Shown here: piece by piece, positions 17,340 through 25,438 of the stretch
Layout: each line of letters opens with the position of its first letter
Position numbering within the stretch: the first letter of the stretch is position 1
Source of the DNA: a virus
Length of the DNA: 27,997 nt
Direction: 5' to 3' (one strand)
IMG/VR virus record: IMGVR_UViG_3300037322_000244
Location: 1 to 27,997 of that record
Notes under the pieces: model-generated
The model's database searches: none
Seen by the model: the letters and a program-made list of their open reading frames with translations, nothing else
Told to the model about the DNA's origin: nothing
Program-made: the position numbers and the translations under genes

Positions 17340-17364
17340 CAATAACCGCTATTTTAGATATACA
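17336..17364 (+). promoter_or_regulatory. Promoter P4 (TTGACA-N17-TATACA) before the long fiber and lysis genes
   Basis: TTGACA (17336-17341), 17 bp containing ACCGCTATTTT, TATACA (17359-17364). The predicted start near 17371 is about 17 nt before the ATG at 17388, the same leader length as P3. No other member of the family was found until 25435, so this promoter may drive the fiber, surface and lysis genes together. Confidence 0.82.
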
Positions 17365-17387
17365 GTGACACCCTTATAGAGAGGCTT

Positions 17388-20300
17388 ATGCCAACCACCC
17401 CCATCCTCGGTATTACGCAGGTTTCAACTTCCCAGAACGGGAAAGAGACCACGATTAACGACGCCATCTTGGCGTTGGAAAACGCGTCCAACGCCAAGTT
17501 GGCTGTGTCGCTGGCTGCTGGGAATGTGACACTGAGTGTCCCAGAATCCACCCGAAATTACATTTTCACAGCCGCTGGTGCTTTAGCAGCTAGTGAATTG
17601 ATTTTCCCGACCTCCGTGAATGGGAATCCATACAATCGGGTTATTGTCGTTCGGAACGTAAGCGACCACGGACTCACAGTTCGGTTTGCCTCTGGTGGTG
17701 GTTCTTCCGTCACGATCCCGGACGGGGAGTCGCGGCTAATCAGCGCTTCCGAAGGTATGGACATGACCGTGGCCGCTGAGCCGCCGAGCGTCATTACTTT
17801 CCTGTCTTTGACGGATGCTCCCGACACTTTCACTGGCCAGACTGGGCGTTTCCTATCGGTAAACGTAGCAGAAGATGCTTTGGAATTTGTAGACGCGGCT
17901 GTCTTCCCTACCCTAACAGACAACGCCAATCGGTTCCTCCGCGTCAACTCCGGCGCAACCGGCGTTGAGTGGGCTGTGGTTGATTTCGCAGGAGCCTTTA
18001 CCGAACTTACTGATACACCCAGCAGCTTCGCCGGACAAGGTGGTAAACTCGTTAGGGTAAACAACCTCGCAACCGGGCTGGAGTTTGTTGAAGCAACGGA
18101 CGCGGAAGCAGTTAACTTCCAGCAAGCCAGTCGCTGGCGCATCCTCCTGCTTGAGCCGGGTGACTGGCCGGCAAATCCTCCGGGGACTTTGCCGGGCGAT
18201 CCTGATTATATCCAGCAGACCGATCAGGTTGGCTTTGGTGAAGTCGAGTTTCTAGACCAAGATGGAATCGACTTGGCCGTTGGTGGAACGGCATATGCGT
18301 CAAACTTCCTTACTGGTAATGAGCCGTCGCGTGCGTTCAACAACAACACGGACCCAGCAGACGGGTGGCTGACAGAAGACACCTACACCGGGAACGTGTG
18401 GCTCGAATACGACTTTGGGTCTGCTGTGACGCCGCGCCGGGTCCGCTTGACTTCGATCAACACGTTCCCTCAGTATGGCACAACTCGCTTCCTGATACAG
18501 TATTGGGACGGTAGCGCTTGGATCAGCTTAGGTGACCGGTCACCAGCTCCTTGGGAAACCGGTGTTGCACAGTCTTTTAAGATCAATGGCATTCCACTAG
18601 ATTTTCTGGAAGAAGCTCCATCAAATGGTTCTCTCTACGGGCGCATCAACGGTGAGTGGTTAAAGATAAATGCCGAAGTTGTTTCGGTCAACACCACTTC
18701 GTATAATCTTGCATCTACAGATACTTTCCAATATCGCAGGTTCACGAACGCCGGGACTAAAACCCTCAACATCCGGACAAACACCGACCACTCGATGCCA
18801 TCGGACGGCGAGTGGTATATCTATAATGCCGTAGGCGCTGCGTTGAACATCACCCCCGCTGTGGGTGTGACGGTGAACGCGCCGGCTGGGGGTTCTTTGA
18901 CTGTGCCCCTCAACGGCACTATCCGGATCAAGCGGGTCGCTGTGGATGTTTATGATGTCTTCGGGGACACTGTGTCGTCAGAGGCTGGTGGTGCTGGTGA
19001 CATTCCATCAATCATTGGTAATGCCAGTAAAATCCTTGCTGTAAAAACAGACGCAACCGGCATCGAGTGGATTACACAACCAATACCATACACCGACGAA
19101 CAAGCTCGTGACACAATCGCAGCGGCTTTGGTGGCTGGGACAAACGTCACTATCACAAACAACGACGTTGCAAACACAATCACGATTTCTGCTGCTTCAA
19201 TCGGATTGAATGCTGAGGAAGTTCGCGACACCATTGGAACTGCCCTCAGAGGCAGTGGCAATATCGCAGTGTCCGTAAACGACGTTGCAAACACAATCAC
19301 GATCTCGACCAGTGCTTTGGATGCCGAAGGCGTCCGGGACACTATCGGTGCCGCTCTGGTGGCCGGTTCGAACATGGCTATTAGCGTAAACGATTCGGCG
19401 AACACCATCTCGCTCGCGGCTACGATGAATGTGGAAGTTATTCAAGACATCGTGGCTACTACCTTGGTGGCTGGTTCCAACGTTTTGATCACTTACGATG
19501 ATGTAGCTAACACAATCACCATCGATTCACTAGGAGGCGGTGGTGGGGGTGGCCTAGATTCAGAACAGGTTCGAGACGTTATTGGCGCAGCCCTTGTGGC
19601 TGGTAGCAACATCACGATCAACGTTAATGATGCGGCCGACACGATCACAATTGACGCAGCGACTGATCCTGAGGTGGTGCGGGACACCGTAGCATCCGCG
19701 CTGGTGGCAGGGACGAACGTAACCATCAACAACAATGATGGGGCCAACACGATCACGATCTCGGTCGCGATGGATCAAGAGGTAATCCGTGACACAGTAG
19801 CCGCCACTTTGGTAGCTGGGACTAACATAACGATCACCCCAAATGATGCCGCTAACACCATCACGATCGCATCCACCGGAGGAGGAGGCGGGTCTACCGA
19901 CCCGGAAGTCGTGCGCGACACTATGGCAGCCGCTCTGGTGGGAGGCACCAACGTCACGATCACACCTAATGACTTGGGCGACACGATCACGATCTCAGCA
20001 ACAGGTGGGCTTGACGCCGAAGCTGTTCGAGACACGATCGGAGCCGCGTTGGTGGGCGGCACTAACGTCACTATTGATGTCAACGATGCTGCCAACACGA
20101 TCACCTTTAGCGCGGCGACCAACCCTGAGACAATTCGAGATACAATGGGAACCGCGTTGGTTGCCGGCTCGAACATTGGTATTTCGGTTAACGATGGTGC
20201 TGACACCATCACCATCTCAGCTACTACCGACCAAGAGGTAGTCCGAGATACGATCGCTGCGGCTCTGGTGGCCGGCACTAACGTGACTATCAACCATGAC

Positions 20301-21242
20301 GACGTAGCCAACACTATAACGATCGCGGCACCAACCGATACCGAGACCGTGCGTGACACCATCGCGACAGCTTTGGTAGCTGGTTCTGGTATCACCATCA
20401 CAGTAGACGACGCGGCTAACACCATTACGATCAGCACCGACGGGGCTGCTAGCCTGTCTGAATTGTCAGATGTCGATACGACTACCGCGCCTCCACTAGG
20501 TGGGCAGGCGTTGATCTTCAACGACATCACTGACAAGTGGGAACCGGGCACTGTCTCAGGTGGTGGGGGTGGGAGTGCCTACCTACCTATCACGACCGAG
20601 TCTGGGACAACCTACGACCTACCTGCATCGACGGCTGGTCGTTATACCCGCTTCACTGCGGTGACGACCAAGACCGTCAATATCCGTCCAGAGGCTGATG
20701 AAGCCCTACCGAGTGATGCTGAGTGGCATTTCAAGAATGTAGGGGCTGGTAACTTGTTATTGTCGGCTGTGTCCGGCGTCACGATCAATGCCCCAGCCAG
20801 CGGTTCTTTGATTGTGCCTCCGGGTGGTGTTGTTACCTTAAAAAGGACTTCGGCCGATAATTTTGATTTGTTCGGCACCACCATCGATAGCTCCGGAACT
20901 TTCCCTTATTCCTTACCGTTTGGATTCGTGTCTAAGCCTCTGGGTAATGAGACACTTCTTATCCATGTTTTCGCTGAGGATGTTACTTTCTCAGGAAATT
21001 TTAGTCTGTCGCGAGGATCGATCGGAACTAACCCAACAGCAACAACGGATATGTTGGTAAAAAAGAATGGAACAAACGTCGGCGCAGTAAGCGTATCAAC
21101 CGCTGGTATTGTTTCATTCTTCACAACAGGGGGCACGCCTGTGTCTTTTGTAGTGGGCGACGTTTTGACTGTTGTGGCGCAAGACCCAGCAGATGAAACG
21201 ATAGCTAATTCTGCTTTCACGCTCAGAGGAGCTAGAAACTAA
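17388..21242 (+). CDS. Long tail fiber / receptor-binding protein with 12 tandem repeats
   Basis: The 1284-aa protein is modular. Residues 1-132 are the anchor domain shared with the 133-aa protein upstream. Residues about 138-245 hold three LTD-P-F-GQ-G-LRVN-TGLEF-type repeats. Residues about 300-385 (PSRAFNNNTDPADGWLTED, then WLEYDFG and RVRLTS) look like an F5/8 type C (discoidin) sugar-binding domain. A roughly 100-aa domain occurs twice, at about 430-529 and 1066-1165 (MPSDGEWYIYN versus LPSDAEWHFKN; VNAPAGGSLTVP versus INAPASGSLIVP), bracketing twelve repeats at 571-1017. Residues 1170-1284 (LLIHVFAEDVTFSGNF, NGTNVGAVSVS, FVVGDVLTVVAQDP) match a C-terminal domain common in phage fibers. 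It probably trimerises and binds the host surface. The start is preceded by AGAGAGGC. Confidence 0.9.
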   Translation: MPTTPILGITQVSTSQNGKETTINDAILALENASNAKLAVSLAAGNVTLSVPESTRNYIFTAAGALAASELIFPTSVNGNPYNRVIVVRNVSDHGLTVRFASGGGSSVTIPDGESRLISASEGMDMTVAAEPPSVITFLSLTDAPDTFTGQTGRFLSVNVAEDALEFVDAAVFPTLTDNANRFLRVNSGATGVEWAVVDFAGAFTELTDTPSSFAGQGGKLVRVNNLATGLEFVEATDAEAVNFQQASRWRILLLEPGDWPANPPGTLPGDPDYIQQTDQVGFGEVEFLDQDGIDLAVGGTAYASNFLTGNEPSRAFNNNTDPADGWLTEDTYTGNVWLEYDFGSAVTPRRVRLTSINTFPQYGTTRFLIQYWDGSAWISLGDRSPAPWETGVAQSFKINGIPLDFLEEAPSNGSLYGRINGEWLKINAEVVSVNTTSYNLASTDTFQYRRFTNAGTKTLNIRTNTDHSMPSDGEWYIYNAVGAALNITPAVGVTVNAPAGGSLTVPLNGTIRIKRVAVDVYDVFGDTVSSEAGGAGDIPSIIGNASKILAVKTDATGIEWITQPIPYTDEQARDTIAAALVAGTNVTITNNDVANTITISAASIGLNAEEVRDTIGTALRGSGNIAVSVNDVANTITISTSALDAEGVRDTIGAALVAGSNMAISVNDSANTISLAATMNVEVIQDIVATTLVAGSNVLITYDDVANTITIDSLGGGGGGGLDSEQVRDVIGAALVAGSNITINVNDAADTITIDAATDPEVVRDTVASALVAGTNVTINNNDGANTITISVAMDQEVIRDTVAATLVAGTNITITPNDAANTITIASTGGGGGSTDPEVVRDTMAAALVGGTNVTITPNDLGDTITISATGGLDAEAVRDTIGAALVGGTNVTIDVNDAANTITFSAATNPETIRDTMGTALVAGSNIGISVNDGADTITISATTDQEVVRDTIAAALVAGTNVTINHDDVANTITIAAPTDTETVRDTIATALVAGSGITITVDDAANTITISTDGAASLSELSDVDTTTAPPLGGQALIFNDITDKWEPGTVSGGGGGSAYLPITTESGTTYDLPASTAGRYTRFTAVTTKTVNIRPEADEALPSDAEWHFKNVGAGNLLLSAVSGVTINAPASGSLIVPPGGVVTLKRTSADNFDLFGTTIDSSGTFPYSLPFGFVSKPLGNETLLIHVFAEDVTFSGNFSLSRGSIGTNPTATTDMLVKKNGTNVGAVSVSTAGIVSFFTTGGTPVSFVVGDVLTVVAQDPADETIANSAFTLRGARN
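19098..20440 (+). repeat. Twelve in-frame tandem repeats of about 36 codons in the long fiber
   Basis: Each unit follows the pattern E-(V/A/T)-(V/I)-RDT-(I/V/M)-(A/G)-x-ALVAG(T/S)N, then (V/I)-x-I, then ND-(A/V/G)-ANTITI. Most units are 35-37 residues (about 108 bp); two are lengthened by glycine-rich linkers (after units 4 and 7). The DNA copies are diverged, so this is an old array kept by selection on protein sequence. Such repeats are expected to build a beta-helical or fibrous shaft whose length changes by unequal recombination. Confidence 0.9.
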
Positions 21243-22288
21243 TGATACTTAATTTCGAGCATTTTGATCTTTATGGTTTAGATGAGCCTTCCCTGTATTT
21301 GAGAGGATACTCTGCTAGTGGCAATAATCCTCTCCTAATCAATACAGTATCAAGAACAGGAACACACTCTTTACGTATGAGCTCCTCTGGGGGTGTTTTT
21401 TCTTTTATTACGTATGCCCTTCCGGGGACTGCGCGCACCACTTGTGGGCAGGGTTGTGGTTTTCAAGTTACCTCAAGTCCAAATGCCACTTCACCTAGCG
21501 GAACGCCCGGTCTTTTCTTTGGTGATGCGTCGAGCATCAGCGCTATCAGATGCATTATTGGGCAGAATAACACGCTATGTGTTTACCAAGGAGCAACCTT
21601 AAGAGGAACCAGCTCTGTTAATGTATTCACATTCGGAGCTTGGTTCTGGCTTGAGGCAAAAGTTATCATTGGAGCAGGTGCAACTTCTTCGGTCGAAATT
21701 AGAGTAAATGGTGCATCCGTTCTGCTTGTAACTGGTTTGACTATTGCATCTAATATCACACGTTGCTCGTTTGGAACCGCTGGATCGAATAGCGGTTGGG
21801 GCCTAATGTATGTGGATGACTGGGTTATCTGGGACACCGCTGGTAGTGTTAACAACGATTGGCTTGGTGATACTTTTGTGATCGTATCAGACCCTGAATC
21901 CGATGCTACAGCAAACGACTGGGTGGCATCAACAGGAACCACAAAATGGCCTTTAGTTGATGAAAGAACCCCATCTGATACGGACTTCATCACTGGTAAT
22001 GCTGTCAACGACACACAAGAGCTTGAGATGGCTAGTGTAAGCCTCCCAAGCACAGGTGGGATTATCGGCGTCGCTTCCCAAGCGCGGGCTTTCAAGTCCG
22101 ATGCTGGTTCGTCAACGATCACGATAGGCGTTGCCAGTGCTAGCTCAAATAATTCCAGTGCAGGTATCAACCTAGGGACCGGGGCGCAGGTATTCTCTCA
22201 TCTAGCTGAGGTAAACCCTGACGGGGGTATCGGTTGGACAGTAAGCACAGCCCAAGCAGCCCGCTTTAGGGTCCGTCGGACCGCATGA
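21242..22288 (+). CDS. Predicted surface/tail protein with lectin-like fold
   Basis: The 348-aa protein is beta-rich, low in charge and without a signal peptide. Residues about 1-200 (GTHSLRMSS, then GFQVTSSP, LFFGDASS, WFWLEAKVIIG, VEIRVNGASVLLVTGLT, MYVDDWVIWD) have the strand pattern of concanavalin A/LamG-like domains. Residues about 200-348 (FVIVSDPESDATANDWVASTG, YxxVDE-like KWPLVDERTPSDTDFI) match a tail-associated segment seen in other phages. It begins in TAATG overlap with the fiber stop and ends in ATGA overlap with the next gene. The first part is AT-richer than the tail genes. It is probably a minor tip or decoration protein that contacts surface sugars; this is inference from fold pattern and position. 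Confidence 0.65.
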   Translation: MILNFEHFDLYGLDEPSLYLRGYSASGNNPLLINTVSRTGTHSLRMSSSGGVFSFITYALPGTARTTCGQGCGFQVTSSPNATSPSGTPGLFFGDASSISAIRCIIGQNNTLCVYQGATLRGTSSVNVFTFGAWFWLEAKVIIGAGATSSVEIRVNGASVLLVTGLTIASNITRCSFGTAGSNSGWGLMYVDDWVIWDTAGSVNNDWLGDTFVIVSDPESDATANDWVASTGTTKWPLVDERTPSDTDFITGNAVNDTQELEMASVSLPSTGGIIGVASQARAFKSDAGSSTITIGVASASSNNSSAGINLGTGAQVFSHLAEVNPDGGIGWTVSTAQAARFRVRRTA

Positions 22289-22500
22289 GCAATACGCGGG
22301 TAACCCAAGGTCACAAGGTTATCATTGCTGGTGGTGGTGCCGCCCCAGCAGTGATCTCCCAAGGACATAAGGTCATCCTCGCCGGGGGCGGGGCTGCCCC
22401 AGCTATTGTCTCGCAAGTTCATAAAGTGATTTTGTTTTGCCCGAATAATGTGGAACCAGAAACCCCACGCCGGCAGAACTTCATGTCCTCCGTTCCTTAG
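22285..22500 (+). CDS. Small repeat protein (71 aa) of the fiber region
   Basis: The protein is built of two and a half copies of QGHKV-IIAGGGAAPA-V-IS (residues about 8-25, 26-43 and 44-50), then a short Pro/Arg-rich tail with one cysteine. Its ATG overlaps the previous stop as ATGA, and the next gene follows closely, so it is translated as part of the operon. Short proteins made of repeats like this often occur between tail fiber genes of siphophages, but no function is known to me. Confidence 0.65.
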   Translation: MSNTRVTQGHKVIIAGGGAAPAVISQGHKVILAGGGAAPAIVSQVHKVILFCPNNVEPETPRRQNFMSSVP

Positions 22501-22507
22501 GATAATT

Positions 22508-23962
22508 ATGACTCCCGGTATCATTTCTTCTCCTGTTGTGTTTGGTCAGTTACAAGAACTGCCTGTAAATCCCACACCTGTGGCGATCGAATCGATCTAT
22601 AGCGCACCGGTTGATTCAGGAGATACAGGGACTCTGACTTTAAGTCTGGGTGATGACTTCCTTGGAAGATTCTTTCTAATTTCGTGGGCGGCAACAAGAG
22701 GAGCTACTACAGGAAGTCCAAGTAGTATTTTTTTAGAAGTAAACGGAGAAAATCATTCGTTAGAGGCAGTTTCTGGGAACAACTTCGGATTCGTATATCA
22801 AGCGTTCGTTTTTGTTTCTGGAACAAGTATGACAATCAAATCTACGATTGTTAATGCAACTATCAACCGCTTCAACGTGTGGAAAATCGGAACAGAAGAT
22901 GCTCCGGGCCAAATTGTTGCAGAATCTGGTGTAAGCGAATTTACAGCTTCAAGTGTTTCTGTTCCTCTTAGGTCATCAACCCTTACACGGGATACTCAGA
23001 TCATCGCTGTGACTGGCGCTAGGCCACAATCTTCTGGTAATACTTTTGTTGAGTCTTGGTTAATTAACCAAAACACTGATCAAGAAAATCACAGATCAGA
23101 GGATTCTCGGATACAGTATTCAAAAGGAATTGTCCCAGTAGGGATTTCATCTTTTACACTACCAGACAGCAGCCCAAGTTCATTGAGAAAAGCTGGGAAT
23201 TATTACCAAATTCGTCGTCTCCCTGCTTTTGCAAGCCCAGTCGATTACTCTTATGAAAATTTGAAGTATCGATTCAATGCCGAAGATGGTTGTTTCAGAG
23301 ACATTGATGGTATCATACCTTGCTACAATGGTGATAGAGTAGCTTATTGGCGAAACACCGGTTTGTTAAGTAATGCGAAGCAAACCGTGAGATCGCGCCG
23401 TCCTATTTTTAATACCGGAGGTGCCAACGGTTACCCGTATATTGAGTGCAATCGAGATGACAAACATTATTTCGAAAATCTTTTAGACTTAGGGCAAAAC
23501 TCTGGCTTCACTGGTTGGAATCCTCTGACTGTAACTATGGTAGTTCAATTCTACGATTTGGATAGTAGTAATCCAATTCTGGGAGATGGTGAAAATTCAT
23601 ATAAAGGAAGTATTATACTTGCTACAAATGGAAATCTACGTGTCCACAAACTAATTACTACAACAATCACACCTCCTATAGATGAAGTTGTTGTTATAAC
23701 TGCCCGAATACGTAATAACACTAACATTGATTTTATGATGAATGGAGTTTTCAGTTCAGCCAATGGTTCTGGGAACTCCCCCCCGCCCGGACAAACAGAA
23801 ACACAATTTCTAAGATCAACTGGAACATTTGGTGAAGTGTATTTCAATGGTCGCTTATACGAGATCATGATCCACCACGACGACCCGGCCTTAGAAATAT
23901 ACGACTATGAGTCGTCCCATCGATACTTGATGCAGAAGTATGGCATCACCCTTCCATTTTAA
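22508..23962 (+). CDS. Receptor-binding / tail protein with C-terminal LamG-like domain
   Basis: The start ATG at 22508 (MTPGIISSPVVF) is preferred over one at 22448, which lies within the 71-aa gene and would add 20 unrelated residues; AGGA at 22499-22502 precedes it. The 484-aa product has an N-terminal beta domain (residues about 30-250), and from about 255 a concanavalin A-like domain: YRFNAEDGCFRD, VAYWRNTG, RPIFNTGGANGYPYIEC, LTVTMVVQFYDL, IDFMMNGVFSS, FGEVYFNGRLYEIMIHHDD, then SSHRYLMQKYGI. That order is typical of LamG/Con A-like tail proteins that bind glycans. The DNA is AT-rich (40 G+C of 120 at 23581-23700, against 32 of 60 in thyX at 25861-25920), suggesting acquisition by recombination. 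Confidence 0.75.
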   Translation: MTPGIISSPVVFGQLQELPVNPTPVAIESIYSAPVDSGDTGTLTLSLGDDFLGRFFLISWAATRGATTGSPSSIFLEVNGENHSLEAVSGNNFGFVYQAFVFVSGTSMTIKSTIVNATINRFNVWKIGTEDAPGQIVAESGVSEFTASSVSVPLRSSTLTRDTQIIAVTGARPQSSGNTFVESWLINQNTDQENHRSEDSRIQYSKGIVPVGISSFTLPDSSPSSLRKAGNYYQIRRLPAFASPVDYSYENLKYRFNAEDGCFRDIDGIIPCYNGDRVAYWRNTGLLSNAKQTVRSRRPIFNTGGANGYPYIECNRDDKHYFENLLDLGQNSGFTGWNPLTVTMVVQFYDLDSSNPILGDGENSYKGSIILATNGNLRVHKLITTTITPPIDEVVVITARIRNNTNIDFMMNGVFSSANGSGNSPPPGQTETQFLRSTGTFGEVYFNGRLYEIMIHHDDPALEIYDYESSHRYLMQKYGITLPF

Positions 23963-23970
23963 GGACTAAC

Positions 23971-24804
23971 ATGAAAATTTCCAATCACTTTCTCGAAGGT
24001 GTCGCCGTGCGCCGCTCCCCCAACATTTCAGGCATGATGACTCCAACTGGAGCTATCATGCACTATACAGCCAGCAGCACAGCAGCAGGGGCGATCGACA
24101 CGCTCTGCAACCCGACCGCCAAGGTATCAGCGCATATCGTGATCGACACCGATGGGACGATCACACAGCTTGTCCCATTCAACCGCGTCGCATGGCACGC
24201 CGGTCCTTCGAAACTCGCTGGCCGTAACGGGTGCAACCTCTTCACTATTGGATTTGAGTTCGTCAATCCGGGTTTCTTCCGCATCGCGAGCGATGGGACG
24301 ATCATGGACTGGACTGGTAAGAATCGAGTTCCCAAGGCGACCTTGGATCGCTTTGATCTAAGTCTGCGTGCGTCGAACCGTAAGATCGGTGGCGGAACTT
24401 TCATCTGGCCGGGATATTCCAAAGCCCAGATCGATGCTGGGCTTGCAGCCCTCAAGGCTGTCAAGGAGGCCTACGGGATTACACTGATTGCTGGTCATGA
24501 GGATGTCGATACGCGTGGTTGGAAGACTGATCCGGGCCCAGCCTTCCCTATGGCTGCTTTCAAGGCTGTCATCCACGGCGGTGAGGACCGCTCCGATGGT
24601 ATGCAACCAGCCAAGAGCCGTTTCCTTGTGAACACCCCACGCCTCAACGTCCGAGCAGCCCCGAACGGTTCTGGGGCAATCTTGACAACACTATCCGGTG
24701 GCTCCGAGGTCGTCGTAATCGAAGACCTCGGTGCTTGGAGCCATGTTGAATATGCACCCGGCAAACGCGGCTACCTCGCCGACCAATTCCTTAAGAAAGG
24801 GTAA
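23971..24804 (+). CDS. Endolysin: N-acetylmuramoyl-L-alanine amidase with SH3-like C-terminal domain
   Basis: The 277-aa protein has the Amidase_2 (T7 lysozyme/PGRP) layout: IMHYTA with His31, SAHIVIDTDG, WHAG, then TIGFEF, and AGHEDVDTRGWKTDPGPAF with His176 and Asp187. His31, His176 and Asp187 are the expected zinc ligands (Asp in place of the Cys of T7 lysozyme), and Lys185 matches the T7 catalytic lysine. Residues about 215-277 (RLNVRAAPNGSG, GSEVVVIEDLGAWSHVEY, GYLADQFL) form an SH3b cell-wall-binding domain. No signal peptide or membrane anchor is seen, so it should need a holin to cross the inner membrane. AAGGA at 23961-23965 overlaps the upstream stop. Confidence 0.95.
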   Translation: MKISNHFLEGVAVRRSPNISGMMTPTGAIMHYTASSTAAGAIDTLCNPTAKVSAHIVIDTDGTITQLVPFNRVAWHAGPSKLAGRNGCNLFTIGFEFVNPGFFRIASDGTIMDWTGKNRVPKATLDRFDLSLRASNRKIGGGTFIWPGYSKAQIDAGLAALKAVKEAYGITLIAGHEDVDTRGWKTDPGPAFPMAAFKAVIHGGEDRSDGMQPAKSRFLVNTPRLNVRAAPNGSGAILTTLSGGSEVVVIEDLGAWSHVEYAPGKRGYLADQFLKKG

Positions 24805-24807
24805 GCC

Positions 24808-25242
24808 ATGGTTTTTCCAGCACTCCCAGCATGGGCAGGTATCAAGCTGTTCCTCCGGAGCAAGAAGTTCCTAATTCCTTTGGCTATCGTCACCCTGCTC
24901 TTGTCGGTGGGGGCAGGCACTTATTTCTATCTCAACCACCAACAAGAACAAGCCGTGGCGGCGGCCGTAAAAACGGCCGACGACAAGGCCACGATCCAGA
25001 CCTACGAAACCAAGGAAATCATCAACACCCGCACGATCGAAGTGGACCGCCGGTTCGACGATCTCCAGCGCCAGACAATCAAGGATTATGCCAATGTCCG
25101 TAATCAAATCGAAGCTGCCCCTGTCGAAGAGCGGGATGCTCAAGCCCCTGCTCTTATCATTGATACTCTCAATGAGCTTGACCGCTTGCGCCAGAGACGC
25201 AACGAGGGTGGAGTTCCTGACGCCGACGTTCCGGTCGGATGA
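24808..25242 (+). CDS. Inner-membrane spanin (Rz-like)
   Basis: This 144-aa protein has one N-terminal membrane segment (about residues 21-42, FLIPLAIVTLLLSVGAGTYF) after a basic stretch (RSKK), giving N-in, C-out topology. A long charged helical periplasmic part follows (DRRFDDLQRQTIKDYANVRNQIE), then a flexible tail. This is the standard i-spanin form. It lies directly after the endolysin (3-nt gap) and contains the start of the o-spanin gene in another frame. With the o-spanin it would span the periplasm and fuse inner and outer membranes at lysis, which implies a Gram-negative host. Confidence 0.9.
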   Translation: MVFPALPAWAGIKLFLRSKKFLIPLAIVTLLLSVGAGTYFYLNHQQEQAVAAAVKTADDKATIQTYETKEIINTRTIEVDRRFDDLQRQTIKDYANVRNQIEAAPVEERDAQAPALIIDTLNELDRLRQRRNEGGVPDADVPVG

Positions 25243-25438
25243 ACTGGTTTGTATGGATGCACCAGCCGGGCAATTACCGACCACCGCAACCAACGGAACG
25301 GTAAGTGATCGGATCGCAGGGATCGACGAATCCGGGGAGGACTGCCGGCAGCGTCTGGGACGGGTGAAGACCAAGATTGAAATCTTCAACGAGGTGGTGG
25401 CCACCATTAATGCAGGCAAGGAACCGAAAAAGGATTGA
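25136..25438 (+). CDS. Outer-membrane lipoprotein spanin (Rz1-like)
   Basis: The ATG at 25136 gives a 100-aa lipoprotein precursor MLKPLLLSLILSMSLTAC with lipobox LTAC and Cys18 as the acylated residue; an in-frame ATG at 25088 would put 16 extra residues before the signal and is less likely. The gene starts inside the i-spanin gene in a different frame and runs 196 nt past its end, the overlapping Rz/Rz1 type. Two further cysteines (in LVCMD and EDCRQRL) could form disulphide-linked dimers. The 3' end reads ERK-like KKD then TGA, which is part of the next -35 hexamer. Confidence 0.88.
   Translation: MLKPLLLSLILSMSLTACARDATRVEFLTPTFRSDELVCMDAPAGQLPTTATNGTVSDRIAGIDESGEDCRQRLGRVKTKIEIFNEVVATINAGKEPKKD

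Noticed and set aside
19098-20440. Possible CRISPR array
   Set aside because: The repeats are about 108 bp, contiguous, diverged and in frame within a fiber protein; there are no short repeats with unique spacers.
19775-20551. Minus-strand frame of 258 codons with repeats
   Set aside because: It mirrors the tandem repeats of the fiber gene; the repetition and openness come from the + strand codon pattern.
22448-22507. Upstream ATG for the 484-aa lectin-like gene
   Set aside because: It lies within the 71-aa gene, the added residues (WNQKPHAGRTSC) look like shadow translation, and the ATG at 22508 has AGGA just before it.
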